Positions 25,906 to 36,985 are shown, numbered from the stretch's first letter. The stretch is 64,000 bases of DNA from Halorarum halophilum (GCF_013401515.1 NZ_CP058529.1:2356001-2420000); one strand, 5' to 3'. The notes: generated by a model not told the origin, from the sequence alone. Made by a program: numbers and translations.

Positions 25906-26105
25906 ACTTGGACTCCGGGTTGCGAGCGGGGTGGGTTAAGCACGACGGTCTTCCCATCGTCGCGGTCGCGCCGTTCGGCGGCGACTGGTAGGGTCCGCCT
26001 GTTCGGGAGCCGATCCGATCCCGGTGGAGGACGGACCGCCACCCGAACGCGCGGAACGGCGGATGGACAAGAATTTAAGCCGTCCGGGCCAACTCCCGCG
26101 ATACC

Positions 26106-26258
26106 ATGACCAAGAAATCGAAGGCCAAGAAGAAGCGGCTGGCCAAGCTGGAGCGGCAGAACAGCCGCGTCCCGGCCTGGGTGATGATGAAGACCGACAT
26201 GGACGTCACGCGAAACCCCAAGCGTCGCCACTGGCGGCGGAGCGACACGGACGAGTAA
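26106..26258 (+). CDS. rpl39e: Large-subunit ribosomal protein eL39
   Basis: 50 residues, the usual size. Very basic, with the L39e signature: [18 protein letters not shown], then [12 protein letters not shown] and [11 protein letters not shown]. It lies in the exit-tunnel wall of archaeal and eukaryotic ribosomes. A TATA-like AGAATTTAAGCC near 26067-26078, about 30 nt upstream, marks the operon promoter. The next gene (L31e) starts on the base after its stop codon. Confidence 0.97.
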   Translation: MTKKSKAKKKRLAKLERQNSRVPAWVMMKTDMDVTRNPKRRHWRRSDTDE

Positions 26259-26534
26259 ATGAGCGCCAACGACTTCGAGGAGCGGGTCGTCACCGTCCCC
26301 CTCCGCGACGCCAAGCAGGCACCGAAACAGGAGCGGGGCGACCGCGCCATGTCGCTCATCCGCGGCCACCTCGCCAAGCACTTCTCGGTCGAGGAGGGCG
26401 ACGTCAGGCTCGACCCCGCCGTCAACGAGGCGATCTGGGAGCGCGGCAGGCAGAACCCGCCGAGCACGTTCCGCGTTCGCGCGGCCCGCTTCGACGAGGA
26501 CGGCGAAGTCGTCGTCGAGGCCGAGCCCGCGTAA
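26259..26534 (+). CDS. rpl31e: Large-subunit ribosomal protein eL31
   Basis: 91 residues. L31e motifs: [45 protein letters not shown] and [17 protein letters not shown]. The ATG follows directly on the L39e stop. It belongs to the archaeal L39e-L31e-aIF6 operon, in which aIF6 starts 10 nt downstream. Confidence 0.97.
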   Translation: MSANDFEERVVTVPLRDAKQAPKQERGDRAMSLIRGHLAKHFSVEEGDVRLDPAVNEAIWERGRQNPPSTFRVRAARFDEDGEVVVEAEPA

Positions 26535-26544
26535 TCGGTTCGTC

Positions 26545-27210
26545 GTGCTCCGCGTCTCCTTCGAAGGTTCGTCGTACGTCGGCGTCTACGCGCACGTCTC
26601 GACCGGCTGCCTGCTCGTGCGCCCCGACGCGGGCGAGGACCGCATCGAGGACCTCGCAGACGAGTTCGACCTCCCGGCGACGGCGACGACCGTCGGCGGC
26701 TCCGGCACCGTCGGCGCGCTGACCGCCGGCAACGAGAACGGCACGCTCGTCTCCCGGCAGGCGACCGACCGCGAACTCGAGACCATCCGCGAGGCGACCG
26801 GCGACCCCGTCGAACGGCTCCCCGGGAGGCTCAACGCCGCCGGCAACGTCGTGCTCGCGAACGACTACGGCGCGTGGGTCCACCCGGAGCTCACGGACGA
26901 GGCTGTCGGCGTCGTCGAGCGGACCCTCGACGTGCCGGTCGAGCGCGGCTCGCTCGCGGACGTGAACACCGTCGGCACCGCCGCCGTGGCGAACAACACC
27001 GGCGTGCTGTGCCACCCCCAGTCGCGCGAGGAGGAGCTAGAGGCCGTCGAGGAGCACCTCGACGTGTACGCCGACCTGGGCACCGTGAACTACGGCGCCC
27101 CGCTCGTCGGCTCCGGCCTGCTCGCCAACGACGACGGCTACGTCGTCGGCGAGGACACCACCGGCCCGGAACTCGGCCGCATCGAGGACACCCTCGGCTT
27201 CATCGAGTAG
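26545..27210 (+). CDS. tif6: Translation initiation factor 6 (ribosome anti-association factor)
   Basis: 221 residues, GTG start 10 nt after L31e. Five pseudo-symmetric repeats of the IF6 pentein fold are visible, for example [37 protein letters not shown] and [20 protein letters not shown]. It binds the 50S subunit near L14 and blocks subunit joining. In other haloarchaea as I recall them L18Ae follows immediately; here 450 bp of non-coding sequence with a dispersed repeat intervenes. Confidence 0.97.
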   Translation: MLRVSFEGSSYVGVYAHVSTGCLLVRPDAGEDRIEDLADEFDLPATATTVGGSGTVGALTAGNENGTLVSRQATDRELETIREATGDPVERLPGRLNAAGNVVLANDYGAWVHPELTDEAVGVVERTLDVPVERGSLADVNTVGTAAVANNTGVLCHPQSREEELEAVEEHLDVYADLGTVNYGAPLVGSGLLANDDGYVVGEDTTGPELGRIEDTLGFIE

Positions 27211-27663
27211 GCGCGATTTTGGTTTCGATTGGCGTTTTTGGGATCTGTTTGGTGGGACAGAGCTGATCGACTGCTAAACCAAGACTGCCGCTACCCATCG
27301 ATCAGCTTCGTGGCCTAGCAGACCACTACTGCCGAGCGTGATGAGACACCACCGGCCTCCCCAGCCGATTGCGCTCCTCGGACGCTTGCTCATGCTCGCG
27401 TCCTGCGGTGCTCATCCCTGGCGCGCGTGTGCTCGCCCCCGAGGGGGCTCGCGTCACGCGCCCCAACCGCGAGAACTCGATCGATCGAATGACCAGCGGC
27501 GACGCTGACCCGGAATGACCACGGACGGGACTGAACGAGGTCACGAGGATACCGAAGTCCACACCATGCCGGCGTCACGGCGACCGACATCCGAACCACC
27601 GCGTGCAGTCGCGCGAATAGCCGAGTCGGAAGGTACTTCCCGCTCGCGGGGCGTTTTTTGGGC
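27211..27663. other. Gap where L18Ae is expected; inverted repeat and repeat copy B
   Basis: No gene was found. AGCTGATCGA (27261-27270) and its reverse complement TCGATCAGCT (27298-27307) can form a 10-bp stem with a 27-nt loop just after tif6. Copy B of the dispersed element occupies 27322-27472. A T6 run (GGCGTTTTTTGGGC, 27650-27663) sits directly before the ATG of a 24-codon ORF. Confidence 0.6.
27322..27472 (+). repeat. Dispersed modular intergenic repeat, copy B
   Basis: ACCACTACTGCCGAGCG (27322-27338), TGATGAGA, CCTCCCCAGCCGATTGCGCT (27356-27375), a variable stem-loop, GCTCATCCCTGGCGCGCGTG (27410-27429) and CTCGCGTCACGCGCCCCAAC (27448-27467). It carries the upstream ACTAC...GAGCG block missing from copy A. 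Confidence 0.85.
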
Positions 27664-27738
27664 ATGAATCAGTGTCCCGTGAGCGGTGAGGTCCGGACCC
27701 GCGGCAACCGGCGCGCGACCCTCGAGGTGGCCGCATGA
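27664..27738 (+). CDS. 24-codon ORF, possible internally deleted ribosomal L18Ae (LX)
   Basis: ATG 27664 to TGA 27736-27738; the stop overlaps the prefoldin ATG (ATGA). The product starts MNQCPVSGEVRTRG and ends NRRATLEVAA. In haloarchaea as I remember them, the gene here is L18Ae/LX of about 58 residues, starting like M-x-Q/E-F-T-V-S-G-x-F-Q-x-R-D-G and ending like K-R-T-Q-x-E-I/L-E-E-V. Both ends of this short ORF resemble those termini and the middle is absent. The comparison is from memory and the ORF is very short, so chance similarity is possible. Confidence 0.35.
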   Translation: MNQCPVSGEVRTRGNRRATLEVAA

Positions 27739-28232
27739 GCCTCGGTGGCGGCGGCGGTCAGGGTCAGCAGCAGCTTCAGCAGCTCTCCCAGGAACTCCAG
27801 GCGATCGACGCCGAGATCGAGGAGGTCGAGGCCGACATCGAGGAGATCCGCCAGGAGCAGCGCGACATCGACGAGGCCCAGGAGGCCATCGAGACGCTCG
27901 ACACCGGCTCGACGGTGCAGGTGCCCCTCGGCGGCGGCGCGTACGTCCGCGCGGAGGTCTCGGACATCGACGAGATCATCGTCTCGCTCGGCGGCGGGTA
28001 CGCGGCCGAGCAGTCCCAGGGCGACGCCGCCGAGGCGCTCGACCGCAAGCGCGACGCGCTCGACGACCGCATCTCGGAGCTCCAGTCCGAGAAGGGCGAA
28101 CTTCAGGCCGAGAGCCAGCAGCTCGAACAGCAGGCCCAGCAGATGCAACAGCAGATGCAGCAACAGCAGATGCAGCAGATGCAGGGGATGATGGGCGAGG
28201 GCGAGGGTGAACCCGGGGACGAGGACGAGTAG
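27735..28232 (+). CDS. pfdA: Prefoldin subunit alpha
   Basis: 165 residues. Two long coiled coils (about 8-50 and 95-145) flank a beta-hairpin core (STVQVPLGGGAYVRAEV, EIIVSLGGGYAAEQS), the prefoldin alpha layout. Gln-rich heptads (QQMQQQMQQQQMQQMQ) and an acidic tail end the protein. It forms a hexamer with prefoldin beta and hands unfolded proteins to the thermosome. It starts in the stop codon of the 24-codon ORF and is followed after 3 nt by ftsY. Confidence 0.95.
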   Translation: MSLGGGGGQGQQQLQQLSQELQAIDAEIEEVEADIEEIRQEQRDIDEAQEAIETLDTGSTVQVPLGGGAYVRAEVSDIDEIIVSLGGGYAAEQSQGDAAEALDRKRDALDDRISELQSEKGELQAESQQLEQQAQQMQQQMQQQQMQQMQGMMGEGEGEPGDEDE

Positions 28233-28235
28233 GCG

Positions 28236-29351
28236 ATGTTCGACGGCCTGAAGGACAAGCTCTCCTCGTTCCGCGAGGACGCGGCCGAGGAGGTCGAGGA
28301 GAAGGCCGCGGAGGCGGAAGCCGAGGCCGAGGCGGACGAGCGGGCCGAAGCCGAGAGCGAGGACGCAGGGGCGGTCGCCGAGACCGAAGCCGATACCGCG
28401 CCCGCCGAGCCGGACGAGAGCGGAGCCATCGAGGAGGAGCCGGACGATGACGACGGCCCGACCGCGAGCCGGTTCACGCGCGCGAAGGCGTTCGCCACCG
28501 GGAAGGTCATCATCGAGGAGGAGGACCTCCAGGAGCCGCTGCGCGACCTCGAGTTCGCGCTGCTCGGCAGCGACGTGGAGATGACCGTCGCCGAGGAGAT
28601 CCTCGACACGGTCCGCGAGAAGATGCTCGGGGAGGCGCGCGCGCAGATCGAGACGACCGACCAGCTCGTCACGGAGGCGCTCCACGACGCGCTGCTCGAG
28701 GTCATCTCGGTCGGCCAGTTCGACTTCGAGGAGCGCATCGCCGCGGCCGACAAACCCGTGACCGTCGTCTTCACCGGCGTCAACGGCGTCGGGAAGACGA
28801 CGACCATCGCGAAGCTCTCGGAGTGGCTCGAGGACCGAGGCTACTCGTCGGTGCTGGCGAACGGCGACACGTACCGCGCCGGCGCGAACGAGCAGATCGG
28901 CGAGCACGCCGACGCGCTCGGCCGGAAGCTCATCGCCCACGACAAGGGCGGCGACCCGGCGGCCGTGATCTACGACGGCGTGGAGTACGCCGACGCGAAC
29001 GACATCGACGTCGTGCTCGGCGACACCGCCGGCAGGCTCCACACGAGCAACGACCTGATGGCCCAGCTCGAGAAGATCGACCGCGTCGTCGAGCCCGACC
29101 TGACGCTGTTCGTCGACGAGTCGGTCGCGGGCCAGGACGCGGTGCGACGCGCGACGGAGTTCAACGACGCCGCCGAGATCGACGGCGTCGTGCTCTCGAA
29201 GGCCGACGCCGACTCCTCGGGCGGGGCGGCGATCTCGATCGCCTACGTGACGGGGAAGCCGGTGCTGTTCCTCGGGACAGGGCAGGAGTACGACGACCTG
29301 GTGCAGTTCGACCCCGAGGCGCTGGTCGACGAACTACTCGGCGAGGAGTAG
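28236..29351 (+). CDS. ftsY: Signal recognition particle receptor FtsY
   Basis: 371 residues. An acidic, Glu/Ala-rich membrane-targeting A domain (about 10-75) precedes the NG GTPase domain: P-loop GVNGVGKTTTIAKL (about 181-194), RAGANEQI, DTAGRLHTSNDLM, SKADADSSGGAA and the C-terminal GTGQEYDDLVQFDP. It docks SRP-bound ribosomes at the membrane. The gene starts 3 nt after pfdA, a conserved archaeal arrangement. GGTTTTTCG about 18 nt after the stop may be a terminator. Confidence 0.97.
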   Translation: MFDGLKDKLSSFREDAAEEVEEKAAEAEAEAEADERAEAESEDAGAVAETEADTAPAEPDESGAIEEEPDDDDGPTASRFTRAKAFATGKVIIEEEDLQEPLRDLEFALLGSDVEMTVAEEILDTVREKMLGEARAQIETTDQLVTEALHDALLEVISVGQFDFEERIAAADKPVTVVFTGVNGVGKTTTIAKLSEWLEDRGYSSVLANGDTYRAGANEQIGEHADALGRKLIAHDKGGDPAAVIYDGVEYADANDIDVVLGDTAGRLHTSNDLMAQLEKIDRVVEPDLTLFVDESVAGQDAVRRATEFNDAAEIDGVVLSKADADSSGGAAISIAYVTGKPVLFLGTGQEYDDLVQFDPEALVDELLGEE

Positions 29352-29425
29352 GTAGCGGTCGAATTCGGTTTTTCGTCGAGCCCTCCTGTTCGGTATCGTC
29401 GTGCGGCTTCGGCCGTGAAGATGCG

Positions 29426-29613
29426 AACCACTACACCTGGACGTGATGAGAGCCACGCCCTCCCCAGCCGACTGCGCTCATCGCGCTCGCGTTGCTCGCG
29501 CTGTGGTGCTCATCCCTCGCGCGCATCCGGCGCGGACTACCCGGGACCTTCGGTCCCGTGAGTTCACATTCGCTTCGCTCGCGTGAACGGAGCCGCGCCG
29601 GCACGCGCCGCCG
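29426..29613 (+). repeat. Dispersed modular intergenic repeat, copy C, with hairpin inserts
   Basis: AACCACTACACC (29426-29437), CGTGATGAGAGCCACGCCCT (29442-29461), CCCCAGCCGACTGCGCTC (29463-29480), GGTGCTCATCCCTCGCGCGC (29505-29524), then an insert with the stem GGGACC-TTC-GGTCCC (29543-29557) and a GCG/CGC-rich end to about 29613. It fills most of the 297-bp convergent gap between ftsY and the next minus-strand gene. No gene was seen here. Confidence 0.8.
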
Positions 29614-29648
29614 TACCGCTAGGGACGACCCCTCGTCTCAACGAGGGT

Positions 29649-30065
29649 CTACACGCCCCCGCTCAACACGACCGTGTAGCCGAGCACGAACGCCGAGAAC
29701 AGCAGGCCGATGAGGACGACGACCTTGATGTGGTAGAAGAACAGCTCGTCGAGCTCCGCCTCGTCCGCCTCATCGTGCGCCTCCCGCTCGGCGTCAGTCA
29801 GTTCGTCCCCGTGGACCTCGCCGACGTGGAGGTCCCGCAGGCGCTCGGTCCGGAACGGGCGGTCGCAGTAGGGACACCGCCCCCCGGGCGTCTCACCGTC
29901 CGGAACCCGGGTCGGCACGTCCCGGCGGGACTCCACCGGACCGATCGGGGGGCCGTTGACGATGCCCCGGGACCGGTCCGTCCCCACCCGGGTGGAGGCG
30001 GAGTCCCCGCTCCCGGCGGTGCCGGCGGTGCTCGCGAGGTCTGGGGAATCGCGTGCGTCGGTCAT
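29649..30065 (-). CDS. Zinc-finger plus C-terminal membrane-helix protein
   Basis: 138 residues. A disordered polar N-terminus (1-65) is followed by a C2H2-type finger CPYCDRPFRTERLRDLHVGEVH (about 72-93; the motif is CxxC-x12-H-x4-H), an acidic helix (DELTDAEREAHDEADEAELDE) and one membrane helix at the end (VVLIGLLFSAFVLGYTVVL). This suggests a tail-anchored protein with its zinc finger in the cytoplasm. Haloarchaea carry a family of this layout (I recall DUF7410, not searched). Its ATG overlaps the stop of the 476-residue membrane protein (ATGA), so it is the last gene of a coupled four-gene set. Confidence 0.75.
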   Translation of the reverse strand: MTDARDSPDLASTAGTAGSGDSASTRVGTDRSRGIVNGPPIGPVESRRDVPTRVPDGETPGGRCPYCDRPFRTERLRDLHVGEVHGDELTDAEREAHDEADEAELDELFFYHIKVVVLIGLLFSAFVLGYTVVLSGGV

Positions 30066-31492
30066 ACTGGCTGGACGTACGGCTGAGTGAGGATCCATAT
30101 ACTGGTCATCGTGTAGGCGATCATCAGGACGATGAAGGGGTACTGGCTCCGGATTGGCTGGAGGCGCCCCGGGAAGGTCTCGAAGGCGACGACGTGCGCG
30201 ACGCCGACCGCGACGAGGTGGCCGACCACGACGAACGAGAGCCTGAGCCCCCCGAACCATCCTGGGAGGAGCAACGTTGGCCCCGGGACCCCCGAGAGCG
30301 GGTTTGAAAGCGCAACGAGGAGCGCGGGCGCCAGACCGAGGAAGTAGCCGAGGTAGTGCGCGAGGTGGTAGCCCGCCGCGATGGGGACGAGCGACGGGGT
30401 GAGCGCGCGCCGGACGTAGTCCGCGGTCACGTAGCTGTCCGCCGTGTCGCGGGACAGCCGGGATGCGCCGACGAGCGCGGCGTAGAACAGCCCGAACCCG
30501 GCGACGAGCGCGACCAGCGAGAGGAGGCGCGAGGGGACGCCGAGACCGACAAGCGGCCTGGCGACCGCCGCCCACGCCGGCGTGGAGACGAGACCGTCGA
30601 ACGTCGTCACCCACAGCAGCGCCACGACGAACGCCGGGGCGTCCTCCCGCTCTGGCGTCGTCCGGACGAGCCCCGCGCCAGGGACGACGAGTTCGAGGCC
30701 GTCGTCGGTGCGCTGGATCGGCGCGAGGCGTCCGTACCACCGGAACACCCTGGCGACCGGGTCGACGTGGCCGAACCACGCCTCGCGGCCGAACGCCGCC
30801 GCACCGGCGAGGGTGACCGCGGTGTAGCCGAGGACGAGGCCGGCCAGGAGCCGCGGGTCGTCGGTGACGGGGCTCGTCACTTCGAGCCACACCAGCGCGA
30901 GCAGGCCGGCGACGCTCGGCCACCCGCCCCACCGCCCGGGGTACTCGCGGTCGAGCGTCGGCAGGAGGCCCGCGAGCGTCCGCCAGGGGTTCACCGCCGG
31001 CCACGAGTCGCCGACGAGGTACACCGTCATCGTGTAGCCCGCCCACCAGCCGGCCCAGGTGAGCAGGACGGCGAGGTTCGCCGTCGACGTCGGCGGGCCG
31101 AGGAGGCCGGAGACGACGACCGCCAGGACCCCCACGACGCCGATCGCCTGGAGTCCGCGACGGCCGACGTTGGAGAACAGATCGGCGACGGACGGAACGC
31201 CGGGAACGCGACCGCGCCACCCCGCCACGGAGTGCATCGGCCCGCGGTCAGTGAGCAGGCTGGTGAAGAGGAACGAGGCGCCGACCACGCCGCCGCCGGT
31301 GGTGATGACGAGCCAGGTCGGCACGGCGACCGGTTCCATCGTCCCGCCGAGTCCGCCGACGTGGGCCCGGACGACCGGCACGATCGCGAGCGAGACGAAC
31401 AGCGGGACGGCGAGCGCGGCGAGTCGAACCGAACCCCGGCGAACGGCCGATCGGTCGTGCGGCCCGCCACCCGGACGCCCCGCGTCGCTCAC
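30062..31492 (-). CDS. Large polytopic membrane protein, unknown function
   Basis: 476 residues from GTG 31492, which overlaps the upstream stop (GTGA). The N-terminus may be a signal-anchor (VRLAALAVPLFVSLAIVPVV). About eleven or twelve further hydrophobic segments follow, such as TWLVITTGGGVVGASFLF, AGWWAGYTMTVYLVGDSW and SFVVVGHLVAVGVAHVVAFE. Notable conserved-looking residues are HLAHYLGYF near 375, two His-containing helices near the C-terminus and many Trp. The fold may be respiratory-like or transporter-like, but no family is recognised. It lies between a six-helix protein and the zinc-finger membrane protein in an overlapping gene set. Confidence 0.75.
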   Translation of the reverse strand: MSDAGRPGGGPHDRSAVRRGSVRLAALAVPLFVSLAIVPVVRAHVGGLGGTMEPVAVPTWLVITTGGGVVGASFLFTSLLTDRGPMHSVAGWRGRVPGVPSVADLFSNVGRRGLQAIGVVGVLAVVVSGLLGPPTSTANLAVLLTWAGWWAGYTMTVYLVGDSWPAVNPWRTLAGLLPTLDREYPGRWGGWPSVAGLLALVWLEVTSPVTDDPRLLAGLVLGYTAVTLAGAAAFGREAWFGHVDPVARVFRWYGRLAPIQRTDDGLELVVPGAGLVRTTPEREDAPAFVVALLWVTTFDGLVSTPAWAAVARPLVGLGVPSRLLSLVALVAGFGLFYAALVGASRLSRDTADSYVTADYVRRALTPSLVPIAAGYHLAHYLGYFLGLAPALLVALSNPLSGVPGPTLLLPGWFGGLRLSFVVVGHLVAVGVAHVVAFETFPGRLQPIRSQYPFIVLMIAYTMTSIWILTQPYVQPV

Positions 31493-32172
31493 CGCCGGAA
31501 CCCCGGACGGACGACCAGCAGCGCCACGGCCGCGAGGAACACCGCGGTCGAGAGGTCCACCGAGAGGTCGGTCACGGTCGCGGCCACGCTCGGCCCGACG
31601 ACGCCGGCCGCGAGCGACGCGAAAATCGGGAACGTGCAGCCGACACAGGAGGCCAGCCCCAGCGCCCCGGAGAGGGCCGCACCCGTCGCGTCGACGACGG
31701 TCGCGTACACGAGGTACGCCAGCGCGAGGAAGCCGATGACGCGGTACGGGACGAAGTACACGTGGAACGCGTGGGTGACGTAGGCGACCCGCGGCCCCCA
31801 TCCGGGAGCGGCCATCCCGATCTGGAGCCCGTGGATGTGCGAGTGGGCGTGGGCGTGCCCGCCGAGATACACCGCGATCAGGCCGGCCAGCCACGCCAGG
31901 ACGAGGAAGTAGGCCGCCGCGACGACCGCGGCCGCGACGCGGTGGCTCGTCGGCGCGTCGGATCGGACGTCGACTGCGGCGACCGCCCAGATCCCGACCG
32001 TGATCCAGACGAACGGGTAGAGGACGTAGCGGAGGTCGGTGATCCGTGCAGACGTGAGCCCGAAGTAGGCGACCACCGAGAGCAACTCGAGCGCGACGAC
32101 GCCGAGCAGCCAGCCGTGCCGGTGCCGGAACTCCGGGTCCCACAGTCGGGCGAACGTGACGCTCACGCTCAC
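31489..32172 (-). CDS. Six-helix membrane protein with CxxC and His-rich loop
   Basis: 227 residues from GTG 32172, which overlaps the stop of the upstream gene (GTGA); an in-frame GTG at 32166 is a possible alternative. About six membrane helices are seen. Candidate metal ligands: a loop HAHAHSHIHG near residue 115, then HAFHVYF, and CVGCTFPIF near residue 180 inside a helix. The CxxCxFP helix recalls the thiol/metal helices of CcdA-like or copper-handling proteins, but overall similarity was not established. Haloarchaeal relatives are known to me as DUF7546, from memory. Confidence 0.72.
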   Translation of the reverse strand: MSVSVTFARLWDPEFRHRHGWLLGVVALELLSVVAYFGLTSARITDLRYVLYPFVWITVGIWAVAAVDVRSDAPTSHRVAAAVVAAAYFLVLAWLAGLIAVYLGGHAHAHSHIHGLQIGMAAPGWGPRVAYVTHAFHVYFVPYRVIGFLALAYLVYATVVDATGAALSGALGLASCVGCTFPIFASLAAGVVGPSVAATVTDLSVDLSTAVFLAAVALLVVRPGFRR

Positions 32173-32609
32173 CCCGCGGTGAGCAGCATCACGGCGATGC
32201 CCGCGACAGCGAGGGTGGCGACAATCCAGATGCCCGCCGCCGCTGCCTGCGATCGGTAGAGTCCGCGGTACCGGACGGAGTGGTAGACGCCGAGGAAGAC
32301 GTAGCCGGCGAGCACGGCGAGGACCACCACCGCCATCGCGACCGTGGCCGCGCCCTGGACACCCTCGGGGACCGGGAGGCCGCCGACGACCACCAGGGTC
32401 CCAAGGCCGAGACCGAGCGTCAGGAGGACGAATCCCCCGATCCACGTGCCGGGGCTCCCGGCCAGTCGCTCCACCGTTTCGCCGACGCCCGAAGCGTCCC
32501 CGGCCGGCGAGTAGTGCTGCCAGTTCCGGTTCCGCGCGAGGACGAGGACCGTCCCCAGGAGGAACAGCCCGGTCAGAACCCCGCTGAGGAGATAGCCACT
32601 CGCTTCCAT
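32169..32609 (-). CDS. Four-helix membrane protein, first gene of coupled set
   Basis: 146 residues from ATG 32609; an in-frame GTG at 32624 would add five. Membrane helices: YLLSGVLTGLFLLGTVLVLA, WIGGFVLLTLGLGLGTLVVV, AATVAMAVVVLAVLAGYVFLG and GIWIVATLAVAGIAVMLLTA. A polar loop with NRNWQHYSPAGD follows the first helix. No family is recognised. The minus-strand TATA-like AATATTTATA at 32643-32652 lies about 35-40 nt upstream and would drive the whole four-gene set. The stop overlaps the next start (GTGA). Confidence 0.72.
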   Translation of the reverse strand: MEASGYLLSGVLTGLFLLGTVLVLARNRNWQHYSPAGDASGVGETVERLAGSPGTWIGGFVLLTLGLGLGTLVVVGGLPVPEGVQGAATVAMAVVVLAVLAGYVFLGVYHSVRYRGLYRSQAAAAGIWIVATLAVAGIAVMLLTAG

Positions 32610-32813
32610 GGGGATAGTTAGCACTGCTGAAGAGCCGGAGTGGTATAAATATTGTCGCGATCGGGCCCCGGCGCTCTCGGTTCGTCGGGTCGCTGGCGGT
32701 CACGTCGCCCTCTAGCGTGACGGTACTCCTGGTGGAAACCACCGATCACCCCCAACAATGCGAAGTTGCGGAAGCAAGTGGAACAACAACCAGGATTCCG
32801 CTCGTCCGTCCGT

Positions 32814-33383
32814 GTGACGAGCGAGACCGAGTCCGAGCGTCTCGAGGGGACGAGGGTCGGGGTCTCCCTCGCGCCCGAGGGTACCGAAGAGGTGGAGTTC
32901 ACCGAGCCGAACCAAGCTGTCTCCGACGCAGGGGCCCGCGTCGACGTCCTGGGAGTCGAGACCGGCGAGGCCGACACCGTCAACGACGACCTCGATCCGG
33001 GCGACACGTACGAGGTCGAGCGAAGCCTCTCGGAGGTCTCCCCCGACGAGTACGACGCGCTGATCGTCCCCGGGGGCACCGTCGACGCGGACAAACTCCG
33101 CGTCGACGACGACGCGGTGGAGTTACTGCGCGAACACGTCGCGGCCGACAGACCGGTCGGGGTGATCTGTCACGGCCCCTGGACGCTGGTCGAGGCGGAC
33201 GTGGTCGACGGCCGGACGCTGACGTCCTATCCGAGCCCGCGGATCGACGTCCACAACGCGGGCGGCGAGTGGGTCGACGAGGAGGTCGTCACTGACGGGG
33301 GAGTCGTGAGCAGTCGGAACCCGGACGACCTCCCCGCGTTCTGCGAGACGATCGTCGAGGAGTTCGCAGCGGGCGCCGAGTGA
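32814..33383 (+). CDS. DJ-1/PfpI-family protein
   Basis: 189 residues from GTG 32814 (MTSETESERL); an in-frame TTG at 32766 is an alternative. PfpI motifs: VGVSLAPEGTEEVEFTEP at the start with the conserved Glu, YDALIVPGGTVDAD (about 98-111) and the nucleophile elbow VGVICHGPWTL (Cys near 137, next to His). Members act as glyoxalases, deglycases, peptidases or chaperones. It is divergent from the membrane-protein set. No partner is evident. Confidence 0.88.
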   Translation: MTSETESERLEGTRVGVSLAPEGTEEVEFTEPNQAVSDAGARVDVLGVETGEADTVNDDLDPGDTYEVERSLSEVSPDEYDALIVPGGTVDADKLRVDDDAVELLREHVAADRPVGVICHGPWTLVEADVVDGRTLTSYPSPRIDVHNAGGEWVDEEVVTDGGVVSSRNPDDLPAFCETIVEEFAAGAE

Positions 33384-33433
33384 CCGGCAGACAAAGCTGC
33401 TGCTCTACGGTCTGATCGTGCGAAATCGTGAAA

Positions 33434-33509
33434 AGCCAAGGGCCGGATTTGAACCGGCGTAGAACGGCTCTGCAGGCCGTCGCGTCTGACCGAACTCTGC
33501 CACCTTGGC
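33434..33509 (-). tRNA. tRNA-Cys (GCA)
   Basis: The minus strand folds as a cloverleaf: acceptor GCCAAGG paired with CCTTGGC, anticodon GCA in the loop CCTGCAGAG, T-loop GGTTCAAATCC and discriminator base U. No CCA is encoded. It is the last gene of the rRNA operon, as in other haloarchaea. Confidence 0.95.
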
Positions 33510-33582
33510 GCGTGCATTGAAAGACGGTTGCGGCGCTTAAGCCTAGCGGATTCGCCGCTTTTCGACGCGTCTCCGAAAATGA

Positions 33583-33617
33583 AGAAAGCCCACCAGCGCG
33601 GTGCTGGTGGGCTTTCG
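33583..33617 (-). terminator. Perfect 14-bp hairpin between 5S rRNA and tRNA-Cys
   Basis: GAAAGCCCACCAGC (33584-33597) pairs exactly with GCTGGTGGGCTTTC (33603-33616) around a 5-nt loop. Read on the minus strand it is followed by TTCATTTT. It could terminate or attenuate transcription before tRNA-Cys, or be an RNase processing signal. Confidence 0.6.
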
Positions 33618-33630
33618 ATGATGTATGAGT

Positions 33631-33753
33631 GGTAGGCGGCGAACCGGATTTTCCAGAGGCTCGCGCACTCCAGTACTCGCCGGAACGCTGGCGGGCTTAA
33701 CTGCCGTGTTCGGGATGGGTACGGGTGTTTCCCCGCCGCTGTGGCCGCCTTAA
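33631..33753 (-). rRNA. rrf: 5S ribosomal RNA
   Basis: About 123 nt. Minus strand begins TTAAGGCGGCCACAGCGG and ends GGTTCGCCGCCTACC, with the conserved internal CCGTACCCATCCCGAACACG and GAGTACTGGAGTGCGCGAGC, as in Haloarcula 5S RNA. It follows the 23S gene in the usual order. Confidence 0.95.
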
Positions 33754-33809
33754 GGCCGACCATCGGGAACGATCCGATGTAACGCCTGCGTCGGTTGAAG
33801 ACTGTAATG

Positions 33810-33844
33810 TACGTGCAATCCAGTTAACGCCTGGACCCGTTCAT
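33810..33844 (-). other. 3' arm of the 23S rRNA processing stem
   Basis: Complementary to 36796-36830: GTGCAATCCAG and TGGACCCGTTCAT pair perfectly, with unpaired bases on both sides between them. This is the bulge-helix-bulge pattern cut by the archaeal splicing endonuclease to excise pre-23S RNA. Confidence 0.85.
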
Positions 33845-33850
33845 GGGCCG

Positions 33851-36772
<2,922 letters not shown>

Positions 36773-36795
36773 TTGATGTGTGTCACTGTGACCCG

Positions 36796-36830
36796 ATGAA
36801 CGGGTCCAGTGGGCGTCTGGATTGCACGTA
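36796..36830 (-). other. 5' arm of the 23S rRNA processing stem
   Basis: Pairs with 33810-33844. ATGAACGGGTCCA and CTGGATTGCACGTA form two helices interrupted by bulges, enclosing the entire 23S gene. Confidence 0.85.
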
Positions 36831-36985
36831 CATACAGTCTCATCACACGTCACGGTGTCTTCCGTGTCCGTGTTCAACCCTTCCCAACCGCGCTTTCGCG
36901 GGATGGTGCATCGGTCTTGCTTCGGGACTCATCGTAGAGCCCTCCCACACTTAAGGGGAGCGGTTCACGATGAGCCCCGAGGACA

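Noticed and set aside
24787-28232. Replication origin near primase and ribosomal genes
   Set aside because: No orc1/cdc6 gene and no origin-recognition-box cluster were found.
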